A stretch of DNA of 64,000 nucleotides from Marivirga sericea (GTDB lineage: Bacteria; Bacteroidota; Bacteroidia; Cytophagales; Cyclobacteriaceae): NCBI RefSeq assembly GCF_900177665.1, contig NZ_FXAW01000008.1:124001-188000 (forward strand), in the 5' to 3' direction. The notes beneath the pieces were generated by a model, which saw nothing but the letters and a program-made list of their open reading frames with translations, did no database searches and was not told the origin of the DNA. This document shows positions 23,410 through 33,372 of this stretch, piece by piece. Each line of letters opens with the position of its first letter. Within the stretch, counting starts at the first letter, position 1. The position numbers and the translations under genes are program-made.

Positions 23410-24954
23410 ATGGAAATGAGAAAAATTTTAACAGTATTTTTAGCTTCAGCCCTTTTGTGGTCTTGTACACAAGATGATGAAGATATGAGCCTAATCGATG
23501 AAAAAGTTCAGCCAGAACAAGAAATTGAGATAGTCCCCAAAGAAGAAATTGATGCTATCATTAAAAATGCATTGGAGGAGAAGAACGAATTTAACTGGTC
23601 TGAATTAAATGATGTACAATTGTGGAGTGCTTTAGTACATTCTGACAGCATTTTGACAGTTGGTTATTTAGCTGCAGGTGAGACTAATATTAATGAAAGA
23701 ATGACTTCTATCAATGTTCAAGCACCTAATTGGGTAAACTCAAGAACTGATATTATTGAAGAAACTCGATCTGTGATTGAAAGGAAAAGACAGATGACTA
23801 TTACTGACGAGGATCTGCCTAATTTCTCGCATGAAGTATTGCCTTTTGTAGAGATGAAGGTGTCTGATCTAGAAGTTATTAGCAGACTGAGAACTTTAGA
23901 TAATGTGCGATACGTAGAACCATTAAGCTACCAGGTAGACTTTCAGAAATATGGCGAAGGAGAGCGATATAGTGATTCTGGCTGTTCAAACGATCCAAAT
24001 TATAATTTAGCGGGTTTATATACAGAGATTGCACCGGGTGCAAAAATGTCTTGGAATTATCCGCAAATGGGAATTGACCAAGCGTGGAATTATAGCACAG
24101 GTGCAGGAATTACCATTGGAATGATTGATACCGGGCTTTCCCCAAATCAAGATAAATTAGGTAGCCAATTCAATTCGGGTTTCTCTCAAAACAGAACAGT
24201 TGAAAGAGTTGGTACCTATCAAACAGGATCATGGTGGTGGAAAAAGTATGACGGTCCAGATGATAAATGTGGACACGGAACTTCGATGGCAGGCGCTGCA
24301 GTTGCACCTAGAAGCAACGATGGTTCTGCAGTGGGTGTCGCTTATAACGCCAATTTAGTAGGTATAAGAGGTACTAGTGACGTTATTGTTAATGGTGGTA
24401 ATGAAAAAGATGGAGTTACTGAAGCCTTGGTATATTTAGGTAATCGTAACGATGTTAAAATTATTAGTATGTCAATAGGTGATGTATTCAATAATTCCAA
24501 AGTAGCAGACGGTATCCGCTATGCTTATGGGAGAGGTAAATTGATATTTGCAGCAGCAGGTACTTCAACCAGTTGGACAAATTGGTTTGGCGTTATTTTC
24601 CCAGCTAATATGAATGAGACCGTGGCAGTTACTGGCGTTAAAGAAGGTCAATACGAAAGATGTAATACCTGTCACTCCGGAAGCAAAGTTGATTTTACAG
24701 TTATTATGGAAAAAGCAGGATCTGATGCCCATCCGCTTTCAGTAGCAATGAGTGGAAATCAACCCTCAACTGTCGGTGGTTCATCTGTGGCTACTGCTAC
24801 AACTGCCGGAATAGCGGCTTTGGTTTGGTCTAAAAATCCTTCCTGGAACCGAGACCAGGTATTGCAGAAACTCAGAGAGTCTTCCGATTTTTATCCAAAT
24901 CGGAATTCACAGTTCGGATATGGAAATCTAAATGCGCTGACTGCAGTGCAGTAA
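23410..24954 (+). CDS. Subtilisin-like serine protease lipoprotein (S8)
   Basis: A 514-residue lipoprotein (LLWSC, Cys19) and peptidase of family S8. An N-terminal acidic segment and a propeptide-like region (about 100-180, ending with the RYVEPLS pattern of I9-type inhibitors) precede the catalytic domain. The triad is Asp240 (GMIDTG), His289 (CGHGTSMAG) and Ser459 (GGSSVATATTAGIAALV). The usual proline after SMAT is replaced by threonine. A CNTC pair in the 416-421 region may form a disulfide or bind metal. It stands alone, followed by a strong terminator. It is probably anchored in the outer membrane or periplasm and degrades proteins. Confidence 0.9.
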   Translation: MEMRKILTVFLASALLWSCTQDDEDMSLIDEKVQPEQEIEIVPKEEIDAIIKNALEEKNEFNWSELNDVQLWSALVHSDSILTVGYLAAGETNINERMTSINVQAPNWVNSRTDIIEETRSVIERKRQMTITDEDLPNFSHEVLPFVEMKVSDLEVISRLRTLDNVRYVEPLSYQVDFQKYGEGERYSDSGCSNDPNYNLAGLYTEIAPGAKMSWNYPQMGIDQAWNYSTGAGITIGMIDTGLSPNQDKLGSQFNSGFSQNRTVERVGTYQTGSWWWKKYDGPDDKCGHGTSMAGAAVAPRSNDGSAVGVAYNANLVGIRGTSDVIVNGGNEKDGVTEALVYLGNRNDVKIISMSIGDVFNNSKVADGIRYAYGRGKLIFAAAGTSTSWTNWFGVIFPANMNETVAVTGVKEGQYERCNTCHSGSKVDFTVIMEKAGSDAHPLSVAMSGNQPSTVGGSSVATATTAGIAALVWSKNPSWNRDQVLQKLRESSDFYPNRNSQFGYGNLNALTAVQ

Positions 24955-24976
24955 AATTATTTAAATGCTGTAGAAT

Positions 24977-25014
24977 AAAGGCTGTCTTGTGTCGAACAAG
25001 ACAGCCTTTTTTTT
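24977..25014 (+). terminator. Rho-independent terminator of the subtilase gene
   Basis: A 13-bp stem AAAGGCTGTCTTG / CAAGACAGCCTTT with a 7-base loop and an eight-T tail. It is a textbook terminator. Confidence 0.92.
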
Positions 25015-25188
25015 GGTCTAAACCGGACTAGCGCCTTATGGAAATGTGCGAAAAAAGAGGATGTACGGATAATTTCATGCTGAAGTATTTACGCTTCATC
25101 CTAGTAATCTGACACTTCAGTCAACTTTAATTTATTATAATAGAATTCTACCCCACATTTGGTGCATAGCTCAACAATCAAAAGCACC

Positions 25189-27339
25189 ATGAAAAATATT
25201 TTGATCATACTACTAATAATCGCTGGCATCAGGGTAGAGGCACAGAATCTCGTTGAAGGTTTTGTCACCTCTACCAAAGGGGATAGCCTACCAGGAGTGA
25301 ATGTTTATCTTAAAAATACCTACGATGGCACATCTACTAAGGTCAATGGCTATTTCTCTTTTAAAACCTCAGCAACTGGTAATCAAACACTAGTTGCACA
25401 GTCTGTAGGTTTTAAAAAGCGAGAGTTTCCTGTTGTATTTAATGATGGACCTATCGAAATCGATATAGAGCTCAAAGAAGCTATTGACCAGCTAAATGCG
25501 GTGACCATTACAGCAGGAGCTATGGAAGCTTCAGATGCAAAAAAAGCAGTAGTGCTAAAGCCATTAGATATTGTAACTACCCCTAGTGCTATGGGAGATA
25601 TCATCGGTGCTTTTCAAACTTTGCCGGGAACTTCCACAGTAGGAAATGATGGACGATTGTTTGTAAGAGGAGGCGATGCATCTGAAACGGCAATCTTTAT
25701 TGATGGCTTGCAGGTCGGGAATGCCTTTGGAACAACTGCTTCTAATGTGCCTACTCGCACACGTTTCAGCCCCAATCTTTTCAAAGGTTCTTTCTTTAGC
25801 ACGGGCGGTTATTCAGCTGAATACGGACAGGCACTCTCTTCAGCCTTGGCTTTAAACACAGTAGATATCCCACTTCGCAGCCAGGGTGACATCAGCATTA
25901 TGTCATTAGGTGGAGGTTACACGCAAACTTTAGTGGGAAAGAATAATAGCATAACCGCTTCAGCTAATTATTTTGACCTTTCCCCTTATCAATCACTGAT
26001 TAAACAAGATTTTGACTGGGAACGCAGCCCATATGGCTGGGATGCATCACTTGCAGCTAGCCAGAAATTGAGCAATGGAGGGATGTTGAAAGCTTATTTC
26101 CAAAAGGAGTCTAACGGTTTGAAACTATGGCAAAAACAGCCAGGTGAAGCAGGAAGAGGCACTCTAATTGGCATCAAGAATAAGTACACTTACGCTCAGT
26201 CTAATATTAAGTTGATCGGAAAGAATGGCTGGAGCTATACAGGTGGAGCTTCTTATTCTGATAATCTGGATCAATTTGACCTGGATAGCCAAATGGTAAG
26301 CCAACAAAATAGGCTAATACATCTAAAAGGGGTAGCGATCAAAGATTTTTCTGATGCTATTTCCTTAAAAACAGGTGTGGAAAGCACCTGGTCATCTTAC
26401 CAAGAAACATTGGTAAATGAAGGCTTAAGTAGAGATTTTCTTGATCAACGCTATAACGTATTCCTGGAATCGGATTATTATTTGAGTAATCAATTGATAT
26501 TCAGAGGAGGAGTACGTTCTGGATACAGCGTTTTGAATGATGAATTTTGGATTGATCCAAGAGCATCAGTTTCTTACAAATTTGAGCACGAAGGTCAGAT
26601 GTCTTTTGCTTATGGCACATTTAGTCAACTGCCATTAGAAAGATTCAGAATACTTAATAACAATTTAGGGAACACAGAAGCGGAACATTTTATATTAAAT
26701 TATTTCATTTCTAAAAGTGGACGAACCTTTCGTGCAGAGGCTTTTCATAAATCTTATGACAATCTAGTTACTTTTAATGGATATAATCAAGCACCGGAAG
26801 ATATATCCTTAAGCGGACAAGGTTATGCAAAGGGAATGGATTTCTTTTATAGAGATCGCAAATCCATTAAAGAAACTGATTTTTGGATTACCTATAGTTT
26901 TGTAGATTCTAAAAGAAAATTTGATTCCTTCGAATCTCAAGTGCAACCCAGTTTTGCACCCAGACATAATGCTTCTGTAGTTGCTAAGCATTATGTGTCA
27001 TTCCTTCAATCTCAGCTCGGAATGTCATTCAGTGTCAATGATGGGTATACGTATACAAATCCGAATTTACCCGGCGAGCAAAATGCAAAAACCAAGAGTT
27101 TTCAGGATATGAGCATCAGTTGGAGCTATCTGCCAAAACCTAACCTGATTATTCATTTGGCATGTAGCAATGTATTGGGTAGAGATAACATTTTTGGTTA
27201 TCAGTATGGACAGGAGGCCAACGAATCAGGTTTGGTTCCCGGCATGCCTGTTGTTCAAGGAGCACCCCGGTTCTTATTCCTTGGCATCTTCTTAACACTT
27301 TCTAGTGATAAATCAGCAAATCAATTAAATAACCTATAA
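25189..27339 (+). CDS. TonB-dependent outer-membrane receptor
   Basis: A 716-residue outer-membrane receptor. I start it at ATG 25189 (MKNILIILLIIAGIRVEAQ, a normal signal peptide) rather than at the in-frame TTG 30 bases upstream. Residues about 20-95 are a carboxypeptidase-regulatory-like domain (VEGFVTSTKGDSLPGVNVYL). The plug domain follows (about 105-220, with LPGTSTVGNDGRLFVRGG), and then the 22-strand barrel. It is a stand-alone receptor, without a SusD partner. It is followed 11 bases later by a small exported TPR-like protein and then by a LytS/LytTR pair, so the four genes form a probable sensing/uptake unit. The substrate is unknown. Confidence 0.88.
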   Translation: MKNILIILLIIAGIRVEAQNLVEGFVTSTKGDSLPGVNVYLKNTYDGTSTKVNGYFSFKTSATGNQTLVAQSVGFKKREFPVVFNDGPIEIDIELKEAIDQLNAVTITAGAMEASDAKKAVVLKPLDIVTTPSAMGDIIGAFQTLPGTSTVGNDGRLFVRGGDASETAIFIDGLQVGNAFGTTASNVPTRTRFSPNLFKGSFFSTGGYSAEYGQALSSALALNTVDIPLRSQGDISIMSLGGGYTQTLVGKNNSITASANYFDLSPYQSLIKQDFDWERSPYGWDASLAASQKLSNGGMLKAYFQKESNGLKLWQKQPGEAGRGTLIGIKNKYTYAQSNIKLIGKNGWSYTGGASYSDNLDQFDLDSQMVSQQNRLIHLKGVAIKDFSDAISLKTGVESTWSSYQETLVNEGLSRDFLDQRYNVFLESDYYLSNQLIFRGGVRSGYSVLNDEFWIDPRASVSYKFEHEGQMSFAYGTFSQLPLERFRILNNNLGNTEAEHFILNYFISKSGRTFRAEAFHKSYDNLVTFNGYNQAPEDISLSGQGYAKGMDFFYRDRKSIKETDFWITYSFVDSKRKFDSFESQVQPSFAPRHNASVVAKHYVSFLQSQLGMSFSVNDGYTYTNPNLPGEQNAKTKSFQDMSISWSYLPKPNLIIHLACSNVLGRDNIFGYQYGQEANESGLVPGMPVVQGAPRFLFLGIFLTLSSDKSANQLNNL

Positions 27340-27350
27340 ATCTAAAAATT

Positions 27351-28001
27351 ATGAAAAAGTACACATTTATTATCGCACTTTACTTTATTGGAATCGTGAA
27401 TTTAATGGCTAATGACTCTGCTTATGTAGAAGCTATGAAGAGTCAGTTAGAGAAATTTGAAGCAGCAAAATCAGCAGAGGATTTTCAAGCAGTGGCCAAT
27501 GGCTTTTCTAGAATCGGTGAGATGAATGCTACAGAATGGCTGCCGATGTATTACACTGCTTTTTCACTTACCAAGGCAGGCTTCAGAACCGAAGGCGTAA
27601 AAGAAAAGGATGCGTTTTTTAAGCAAGCTCAGGATTTAATAGACAAGGCAGTAAATCAGCATGGAGAAAATTCCGAGTTAGTTGCTATGAAGGGCTATGC
27701 GTTGATGGGTGAACTGTCAGTCGATCCAGGAAGCCGTGGTCAACATATGTCTGGTTTGGTCATGAATACTTACAGAAAAGCACTTTCTTATGATCCTGAA
27801 AACCCAAGAGCCATGATTTTGATGGCACAAATGGAATACGGCACTGCTAAATTTTTTGGGCAAGGGCCAGAAAAAGCATGTGGAATGGCGAAGAAGAGTT
27901 TGCAGCTTTTTGAATTGGAAGCCAGTACTGTAAATGATAATCCACTAGCTCCCAAATGGGGAAAAGATATGGCTGAAAAAATGAGCCAGCAATGTCAATA
28001 A
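27351..28001 (+). CDS. Exported TPR-like protein
   Basis: A 216-residue periplasmic protein with a signal peptide (about 1-20, ends NLMA). The mature part is mostly alpha-helical, with TPR-like helix pairs: AAKSAEDFQAVANGFSRIGE, KAVNQHGENSELVAMKGYAL, YRKALSYDPENPRAMILMAQ. A motif GQGPEKACGMAKKSLQ lies near the end. It is translated directly after the TonB receptor gene (11 bases), so it may assist the receptor or link it to the downstream LytS sensor. No enzymatic site is visible. The TPR assignment comes from helix spacing and is moderate. Confidence 0.65.
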   Translation: MKKYTFIIALYFIGIVNLMANDSAYVEAMKSQLEKFEAAKSAEDFQAVANGFSRIGEMNATEWLPMYYTAFSLTKAGFRTEGVKEKDAFFKQAQDLIDKAVNQHGENSELVAMKGYALMGELSVDPGSRGQHMSGLVMNTYRKALSYDPENPRAMILMAQMEYGTAKFFGQGPEKACGMAKKSLQLFELEASTVNDNPLAPKWGKDMAEKMSQQCQ

Positions 28002-28084
28002 AAAGTGTTACTAAGCTTCGTTAGCAATACTCGTGTTTTAAATTTTATAGAAAATCAAGTTCTAGAAACATCCTCATTAAATTT

Positions 28085-29200
28085 ATGAGTAGTTTAGGGC
28101 TTGGTTTTCTTAATGCTAAACTAATTATTAAGATGGGTTACTTTTACTTCATAAAGCAAGAATCAGCACCGAAGAGAATTGGAAAGTTTATTCTAGTAAA
28201 CATACTAATTGCTCTAGGATTGGTAGTGTTTTTTTGCCCAAAGTGCTTTTTGAGTTTGAGAGGACTTAAGTTAATTTACCCCGATTTTATTTTCTCTTTT
28301 TTCATGTCTTCCTCCTTGGCTTTTGGAGGATTAGTGGTCGAAGCTTATTTTAACAAGAAAATCAGTTGGGTGAATTTCCCAGTGAAGCGCTTGTTGTTGA
28401 CATTGCTTATCTATTTAACCTATTCATTTGTAGTAAGCTACTTGATTTCAGTCATTGGCTATTTGATTATGTTTCAGGAGATTACCCTTGATAACATCGA
28501 TTGGGTGGCGATGATGGATGAAACAATTTTCCCTATCGGAGTTGCGCTAGTTCTTATTTCCTTATTTACAGCAAGGTCATGGCTTTACGAATGGCGAAAT
28601 GCAGCAATTGAAGCGGAACAATTAAGAACTGAAAAGCTGGCTGGGCAATATCAATCCCTCAAAAATCAGCTCAACCCGCATTTTTTATTCAACTCTTTAA
28701 ACGTGCTGACTAACTTGGTGTATGAAGATGCGGATAAATCTGCCTCTTTTATTCAGCAGCTATCCAGGATCTATCGGTATGTGTTGGATGTTCAGCAGGA
28801 AGAACTCGTGAGTTTGTCCGATGAGATTGGCTTTGCCCAAAATTACTTGAGCCTACAGAAATTAAGGTTTGAAGAGAACTTGATTTATGAGATCAAAATT
28901 GACCGAATTGATAATTTATATTTGCCTCCACTTTCTTTACAGTTGTTGCTAGAAAATGCCATTAAGCATAACATTGTGAGCATGGAGCATCCACTAAAAA
29001 TCAGCATTTATCAAAGACAGGATATGTTAATTGTGTCAAATAATTTCCAACCGAAAAAGCTTGAAACTATAGACAGTAAAGGAATTGGACTGGAGAATAT
29101 TCGAAAACGTTATGAATTGTTAAGTGATAGGCAACTGGAAATAATCAAAGCAGAGGCAGAATTTTGTGTGAAATTGCCTTTATTAACTTTAGCTAAATGA
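28085..29200 (+). CDS. LytS-family sensor histidine kinase
   Basis: A 371-residue membrane kinase of the His_kinase (PF06580) family. Four hydrophobic helices occupy about residues 30-165, then comes a short coiled coil. The phospho-acceptor motif is LNPHFLFNSLNVLTNLV with His199. ATP-binding motifs LLLENAIKHN and SKGIGLENIRKRYELL are present. It has no separate sensory domain, so the membrane part probably senses the signal. The stop overlaps the start of the LytTR regulator by four bases (ATGA), which indicates translational coupling. Met17 is an alternative start. Confidence 0.92.
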   Translation: MSSLGLGFLNAKLIIKMGYFYFIKQESAPKRIGKFILVNILIALGLVVFFCPKCFLSLRGLKLIYPDFIFSFFMSSSLAFGGLVVEAYFNKKISWVNFPVKRLLLTLLIYLTYSFVVSYLISVIGYLIMFQEITLDNIDWVAMMDETIFPIGVALVLISLFTARSWLYEWRNAAIEAEQLRTEKLAGQYQSLKNQLNPHFLFNSLNVLTNLVYEDADKSASFIQQLSRIYRYVLDVQQEELVSLSDEIGFAQNYLSLQKLRFEENLIYEIKIDRIDNLYLPPLSLQLLLENAIKHNIVSMEHPLKISIYQRQDMLIVSNNFQPKKLETIDSKGIGLENIRKRYELLSDRQLEIIKAEAEFCVKLPLLTLAK

Positions 29201-29952
29201 GAGTACTGATAATTGAAGACGAGCGACCGGCAGCTACTAGAATGAAACAGCTCCTTGAAAAGTATTTACCAGAGGCTGATTTGTTTGGTCATTTAGATAG
29301 CATTTCTTCAGCTGTGAACTGGCTACAAAAGGAGGTTAGCCCCGATTTGATTTTTTGCGATATAGAACTAGCAGATGGGCAAAGCTTTGAGATTTTTGAA
29401 CAAGTGCAAGTCAAGAGTCCCATTATTTTTACAACGGCTTATGATCAATATGCTATTAAGGCATTTAAACTTAATTCCATAGATTACCTATTAAAGCCCA
29501 TAGATCCGCAAGAACTTGAAAAAGCTATTGTGAAGTATAAAGAGCATTCAAGTCAGCAGCAATTTGACATAGGTCAGCTTCAGCAGCTACTTAAACTGCA
29601 AAACACTGATTATAAAAGTAGGTTTATGGTCAAAATAGGAGAGAAGATTCAAAGTATTCCGACTGAAGAAGTGGCCTATTTTTTTAGTTCCGAAAGAACC
29701 ACTTTTATGCAGTCAAAGGAAAGTAACAAAAGATATATTTTAGATTATACGCTCGACCAGATTGAAGAAATGCTCGATCCAAAGGAGTTTTTTAGATTAA
29801 ATCGAAAATATGTAGCTTCTTTTGAGTCAATTGAACAAGTATTGAGCTATTCCAATAGTAGATTAAAGATAAAGTTGATTGGCTGCGATGATCATGATAT
29901 CCTGATTAGTCGGGAAAAGGTAGCGAAACTCAAAGAATGGTTAGATAATTGA
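29197..29952 (+). CDS. LytTR-family response regulator
   Basis: A 251-residue DNA-binding response regulator. The receiver domain (1-120) has the acidic pair Glu7-Asp8, phospho-acceptor Asp55 (LIFCDIELADG), Thr in FTTAYDQ and Lys in YLLKPID. The LytTR domain (about 145-248) includes IPTEEVAYFFSSERTTFM and FFRLNRKYVASFESIEQV. It overlaps its LytS kinase by four bases and probably controls the upstream TonB receptor/TPR genes, since such pairs usually act locally. Confidence 0.94.
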   Translation: MRVLIIEDERPAATRMKQLLEKYLPEADLFGHLDSISSAVNWLQKEVSPDLIFCDIELADGQSFEIFEQVQVKSPIIFTTAYDQYAIKAFKLNSIDYLLKPIDPQELEKAIVKYKEHSSQQQFDIGQLQQLLKLQNTDYKSRFMVKIGEKIQSIPTEEVAYFFSSERTTFMQSKESNKRYILDYTLDQIEEMLDPKEFFRLNRKYVASFESIEQVLSYSNSRLKIKLIGCDDHDILISREKVAKLKEWLDN

Positions 29953-30069
29953 TCTTTACTTGCTTTCATTATAACTAATGCGGACTTTTGATGGCATCAG
30001 AAGCCCAAACCTTTTGCTACCTTTATATTAATTTATTTCTAATTGTATTATACCCCAAACTATTTTACT

Positions 30070-30077
30070 TACCTTTG
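30070..30077 (+). promoter_or_regulatory. -7 element of typA
   Basis: TACCTTTG exactly matches the Bacteroidota -7 consensus and predicts transcription from about 30084, giving a leader of about 70 bases before the ATG at 30153. The nearest -33 TTG is 24 bases upstream, longer than usual. Confidence 0.45.
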
Positions 30078-30152
30078 CAACTTGATTAGTTATAACTTTT
30101 TCATTATAGTGTTAACTAATTGAATATCAGTTAATTTATTTATATTATTTAG

Positions 30153-31949
30153 ATGTCAGAAATTAGAAATGTGGCGATTATCGCCCACGTTGACCACGGT
30201 AAAACTACCTTAGTCGACAAAATTATCTATGCATGTCAAGAATTTCGTGAAGGAACGGAATCAGACGAATTAATTTTGGATAATAATGATCTGGAAAGAG
30301 AGCGTGGAATTACCATTTTGAGTAAAAACGTTTCCGTTACATACAACGGTGTTAAAATTAATATTATTGATACTCCTGGTCACTCCGATTTTGGTGGTGA
30401 AGTGGAGCGAGTATTGAAAATGGCTGATGGTGTATTACTATTAGTAGATGCCTTTGAAGGGCCTATGCCTCAAACTCGTTTCGTTTTAGGAAAAGCTTTA
30501 GACTTAGGCTTAAAGCCAATAGTTGTAGTAAATAAAGTAGACAAAGAAAACTGTCGTCCTGACGAAGTGCACGAGCAAGTTTTTGACTTAATGTTCAACT
30601 TAGACGCTACTGAAGATCAGTTAGACTTTCAAACCATTTACGGTTCAAGTAAAAACGGTTGGATGAGCACTGATTGGAAAGAGCAGACTGATAATGTTTT
30701 CCCTCTTTTGGATGAAATCATTAAAACAATCCCTGCAGCACCTGTTAAAGAAGGTGTGCCGAAATTACAGATTGTATCTTTGGATTATTCTTCTTTTGTA
30801 GGGCGAATTGCAATTGGAAGATTGTACCAAGGTACATTAAAAGAAGGCATGCAAATTGGTCTTTGTAAAAAAGACGGTTCTGTTAAGAAAATGAGAATCA
30901 AAGAATTGCATACTTTCGAAGGCTTAGCAAGAAAAAGAGTGGAGGAAGTACATTCAGGCGATCTTTGTGCAATCATTGGTTTAGAGGGTTTTGATATTGG
31001 AGATACAGTAACAGATCCTGAAAATCCAGAGCCATTACCAAGAATTTCTATAGATGAGCCTACCATGAGTATGCTTTTCACCATCAACAACTCACCATTC
31101 TTCGGCAAGGAAGGTAAATTTGTTACTTCTCGTCATTTGCGTGATCGTTTGATGAAAGAGACAGAGAAAAACCTGGCCTTGCGCGTAGAGTCTATGGATT
31201 CTGAGGATAAATTTTTGGTTTACGGAAGAGGAATTTTGCACTTATCTGTTTTGATTGAAACGATGAGAAGGGAAGGCTATGAATTGCAAGTAGGTCAGCC
31301 ACAAGTATTATTTAAAGAAATTGATGGCGTTCGTTGTGAGCCAATTGAGCATATGGTGATTGATGTGCCAGATGATGTTTCAGGTAAAGCCATTGAGTTA
31401 GTGACCCAAAGAAAAGGTGAACTTTTGGTAATGGAGCCGAAAGGTGATGTTCAGCATTTGGAATTTGAAATTCCGGCTCGAGGTATTATAGGCCTAAGAA
31501 ATAACATGATGACAGCTACTGCTGGAGAAGCTGTAATGAACCATAGATATAAAGAATATGCTCCATATAAGGGACATATTCCTGAAAGGAATAAAGGATC
31601 ACTAATTTCCATGGAAGAGGGTGCATCTACAGCATTTGCGATCAATAGATTGCAAGACAGAGGGGTCTTCTTTGTTGATCCAGGTGATGTGATCTACAAA
31701 GGTCAGGTTATTGGACAACATTCAAGAGATAATGATCTGGATGTGAATATCAATAAAGGAAAGCAGTTAACCAATATGCGTAAATCAGGAACTGATGACG
31801 CAATGAGAATTGCTCCGAAAATCAATTTCTCATTAGAGGAGGCTATGGAATTCATTCAGAAAGATGAGTATTTGGAAGTAACTCCGAAAAGCATCAGAAT
31901 GCGTAAAATCTACCTTGATGAGAATGAACGTAAAAGAATGTCGAAATAA
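30153..31949 (+). CDS. typA: Ribosome-associated GTPase TypA/BipA
   Basis: A 598-residue translational GTPase that binds the ribosome and aids 50S assembly and stress adaptation. G1 is AHVDHGKTTL (11-20), switch I RERGITI, G3 DTPGHSDFGGEVERV, and G4 NKVDKENCR. EF-G-like domains II, III and V follow, then the TypA-specific C-terminal domain (GIIGLRNNMMTATAGEAVMN). The length is standard. It is a single gene with its own promoter and terminator. All GTPase residues are present. Confidence 0.97.
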   Translation: MSEIRNVAIIAHVDHGKTTLVDKIIYACQEFREGTESDELILDNNDLERERGITILSKNVSVTYNGVKINIIDTPGHSDFGGEVERVLKMADGVLLLVDAFEGPMPQTRFVLGKALDLGLKPIVVVNKVDKENCRPDEVHEQVFDLMFNLDATEDQLDFQTIYGSSKNGWMSTDWKEQTDNVFPLLDEIIKTIPAAPVKEGVPKLQIVSLDYSSFVGRIAIGRLYQGTLKEGMQIGLCKKDGSVKKMRIKELHTFEGLARKRVEEVHSGDLCAIIGLEGFDIGDTVTDPENPEPLPRISIDEPTMSMLFTINNSPFFGKEGKFVTSRHLRDRLMKETEKNLALRVESMDSEDKFLVYGRGILHLSVLIETMRREGYELQVGQPQVLFKEIDGVRCEPIEHMVIDVPDDVSGKAIELVTQRKGELLVMEPKGDVQHLEFEIPARGIIGLRNNMMTATAGEAVMNHRYKEYAPYKGHIPERNKGSLISMEEGASTAFAINRLQDRGVFFVDPGDVIYKGQVIGQHSRDNDLDVNINKGKQLTNMRKSGTDDAMRIAPKINFSLEEAMEFIQKDEYLEVTPKSIRMRKIYLDENERKRMSK

Positions 31950-32374
31950 GGACTTTTCTTAATAGAATATATTCTTAAAGTGAAAAAGCCGGTTTTAATC
32001 GGCTTTTTTTATGCTTAATGCTTTTTAAGAGAGCTTTTTAATATGTGAGTAAATTATGGCGTTTTGTGGTGATAAATTGTAGATTCTTAACCACAGATGT
32101 TATAGTCATAATTTTTAGTAGGATACCATAATCTATAAAAAAATACTTATATATTTACATTGTAAGTTCAAATATATCCAAAACCTAAGGTCGTCTGCAC
32201 TTATCAATTCTGCCTTAATTTTTGGTTCGGAAACGGCTCAAATATTCCTACAATTTTAATTATTTGGCATGCCTAAAAACAGGTGTGAGGGAATAAAGCC
32301 AATTTTAAAGTCATCAATTTATTGATATTCAAATAAGTACTTAGATATATTATACAACTATATTTTTTTTAGAA
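31950..32374. other. Intergenic region: typA terminator, otherwise nothing recognised
   Basis: After the terminator at 31983-32010 there are about 360 AT-rich bases without a coding frame, repeat or convincing promoter motif. The promoter for the following lipoprotein is presumably here. Confidence 0.5.
31983..32010 (+). terminator. typA terminator
   Basis: A 9-bp stem AAAAAGCCG / CGGCTTTTT with an 8-base loop, ending in a run of T. Confidence 0.9.
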
Positions 32375-33004
32375 ATGACTAATACGATCACAAAAATTTT
32401 TACAATTGCCACGATCTTCATTTTATCAGGATGTGCTGTATCCTATAAGCCAATTCATCCTGTTTCATTGAATTATGATTCTCATCAATCTGAAGATGGT
32501 GTAGAATTGTCCTATAAATATGATGTGCTAAGGCAGAATGGAAACAAAAAATATGCTAAAAAAGAAGATAAGAGAGGAGTAAAACTGATAGCTCTAAAAA
32601 TTACCAATAATTCACAATCGGCTGTTAATCTTGGGAAAAACTTAACTTTATACTCAGGAAATAATCAAATAAGGCCAATGGAGCCTATGATTATAAAGGA
32701 ATCGATCAAACAAATTGTGCCAGGATATTTGCCATATTTGCTATTAACATTTGTTAATTTAACCACCACAAAAGAACAGAATGGAATCATAGAGCAAAAT
32801 GTTATCCCAATTGGTTTAGTGTTAGGACCAGGCATTACGGTTGGTAATATGTTGATTGCTGGAGATGCAAACACCAAATTATTAGATGAATTAAGATTAT
32901 ATAATTTAATAGGAAAAGATATTAAGCCTGGAGAAACAGTCTACGGAATTATAGGTGTTCGAGATATCGGTTATAGTCCGATTACAGTAGAGGTCACAAA
33001 ATAA
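32375..33004 (+). CDS. Lipoprotein of unknown function
   Basis: A 209-residue lipoprotein with lipobox ILSGC (Cys20). The mature part is predicted beta-rich, with a domain pattern (GVKLIALKITNNSQSAVNLG) typical of Ig-like periplasmic proteins. Two hydrophobic segments (YLPYLLLTFVNL and IGLVLGPGITVGNML) could be membrane-associated or buried. It ends with DIKPGETVYGIIGVRD, a pattern seen in DUF4352-like or FxLYD-like extracellular domains. A single gene, followed by its own terminator. The family is not recognised with confidence. Confidence 0.6.
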   Translation: MTNTITKIFTIATIFILSGCAVSYKPIHPVSLNYDSHQSEDGVELSYKYDVLRQNGNKKYAKKEDKRGVKLIALKITNNSQSAVNLGKNLTLYSGNNQIRPMEPMIIKESIKQIVPGYLPYLLLTFVNLTTTKEQNGIIEQNVIPIGLVLGPGITVGNMLIAGDANTKLLDELRLYNLIGKDIKPGETVYGIIGVRDIGYSPITVEVTK

Positions 33005-33372
33005 ATCTTCTAAAGCCGGTTCAAGCCGGCTTTTTTTATACCTAAAATTTAAACCTTTCCCGCTTTTTTAGGACGTCACAGTATTGTAATAATTAAAGCC
33101 TACTTGAAGCGTCATACCTTTAAAAGAGATGACGTGCAGCTCTATCTTTTAGAGCTCTCTGTCATATCTTTTCTTCTACTTGATCAAGCAGATGTCCTGA
33201 CCTTAGATTCATTCTTGTAAATCAAGCTTATTTATAGTTTTTCAGATGTATGAATTAATGAAAGAATTACCACTTTAACTCAATAAAATTTTAAGTGAAT
33301 AATTTATATCTCCTATTTCATTATATTAGTACACAATTAATCAAAGTTTAATATATTTAAAACATAAGTCCC
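33005..33372. other. Intergenic region: terminator and a small inverted repeat
   Basis: It contains the lipoprotein terminator (33012-33037) and an AGCTCTA / TAGAGCT inverted repeat with a 5-base loop (33138-33156). No coding frame is supported in the remaining AT-rich bases before the DUF1801 gene. Confidence 0.5.
33012..33037 (+). terminator. Lipoprotein terminator
   Basis: An 8-bp stem AAAGCCGG / CCGGCTTT with a 6-base loop and a seven-T run. Confidence 0.9.

Noticed and set aside
33138-33156. AGCTCTA/TAGAGCT inverted repeat
   Set aside because: Seven-base stem in AT-rich DNA with no repeat elsewhere and no nearby promoter element; likely chance.
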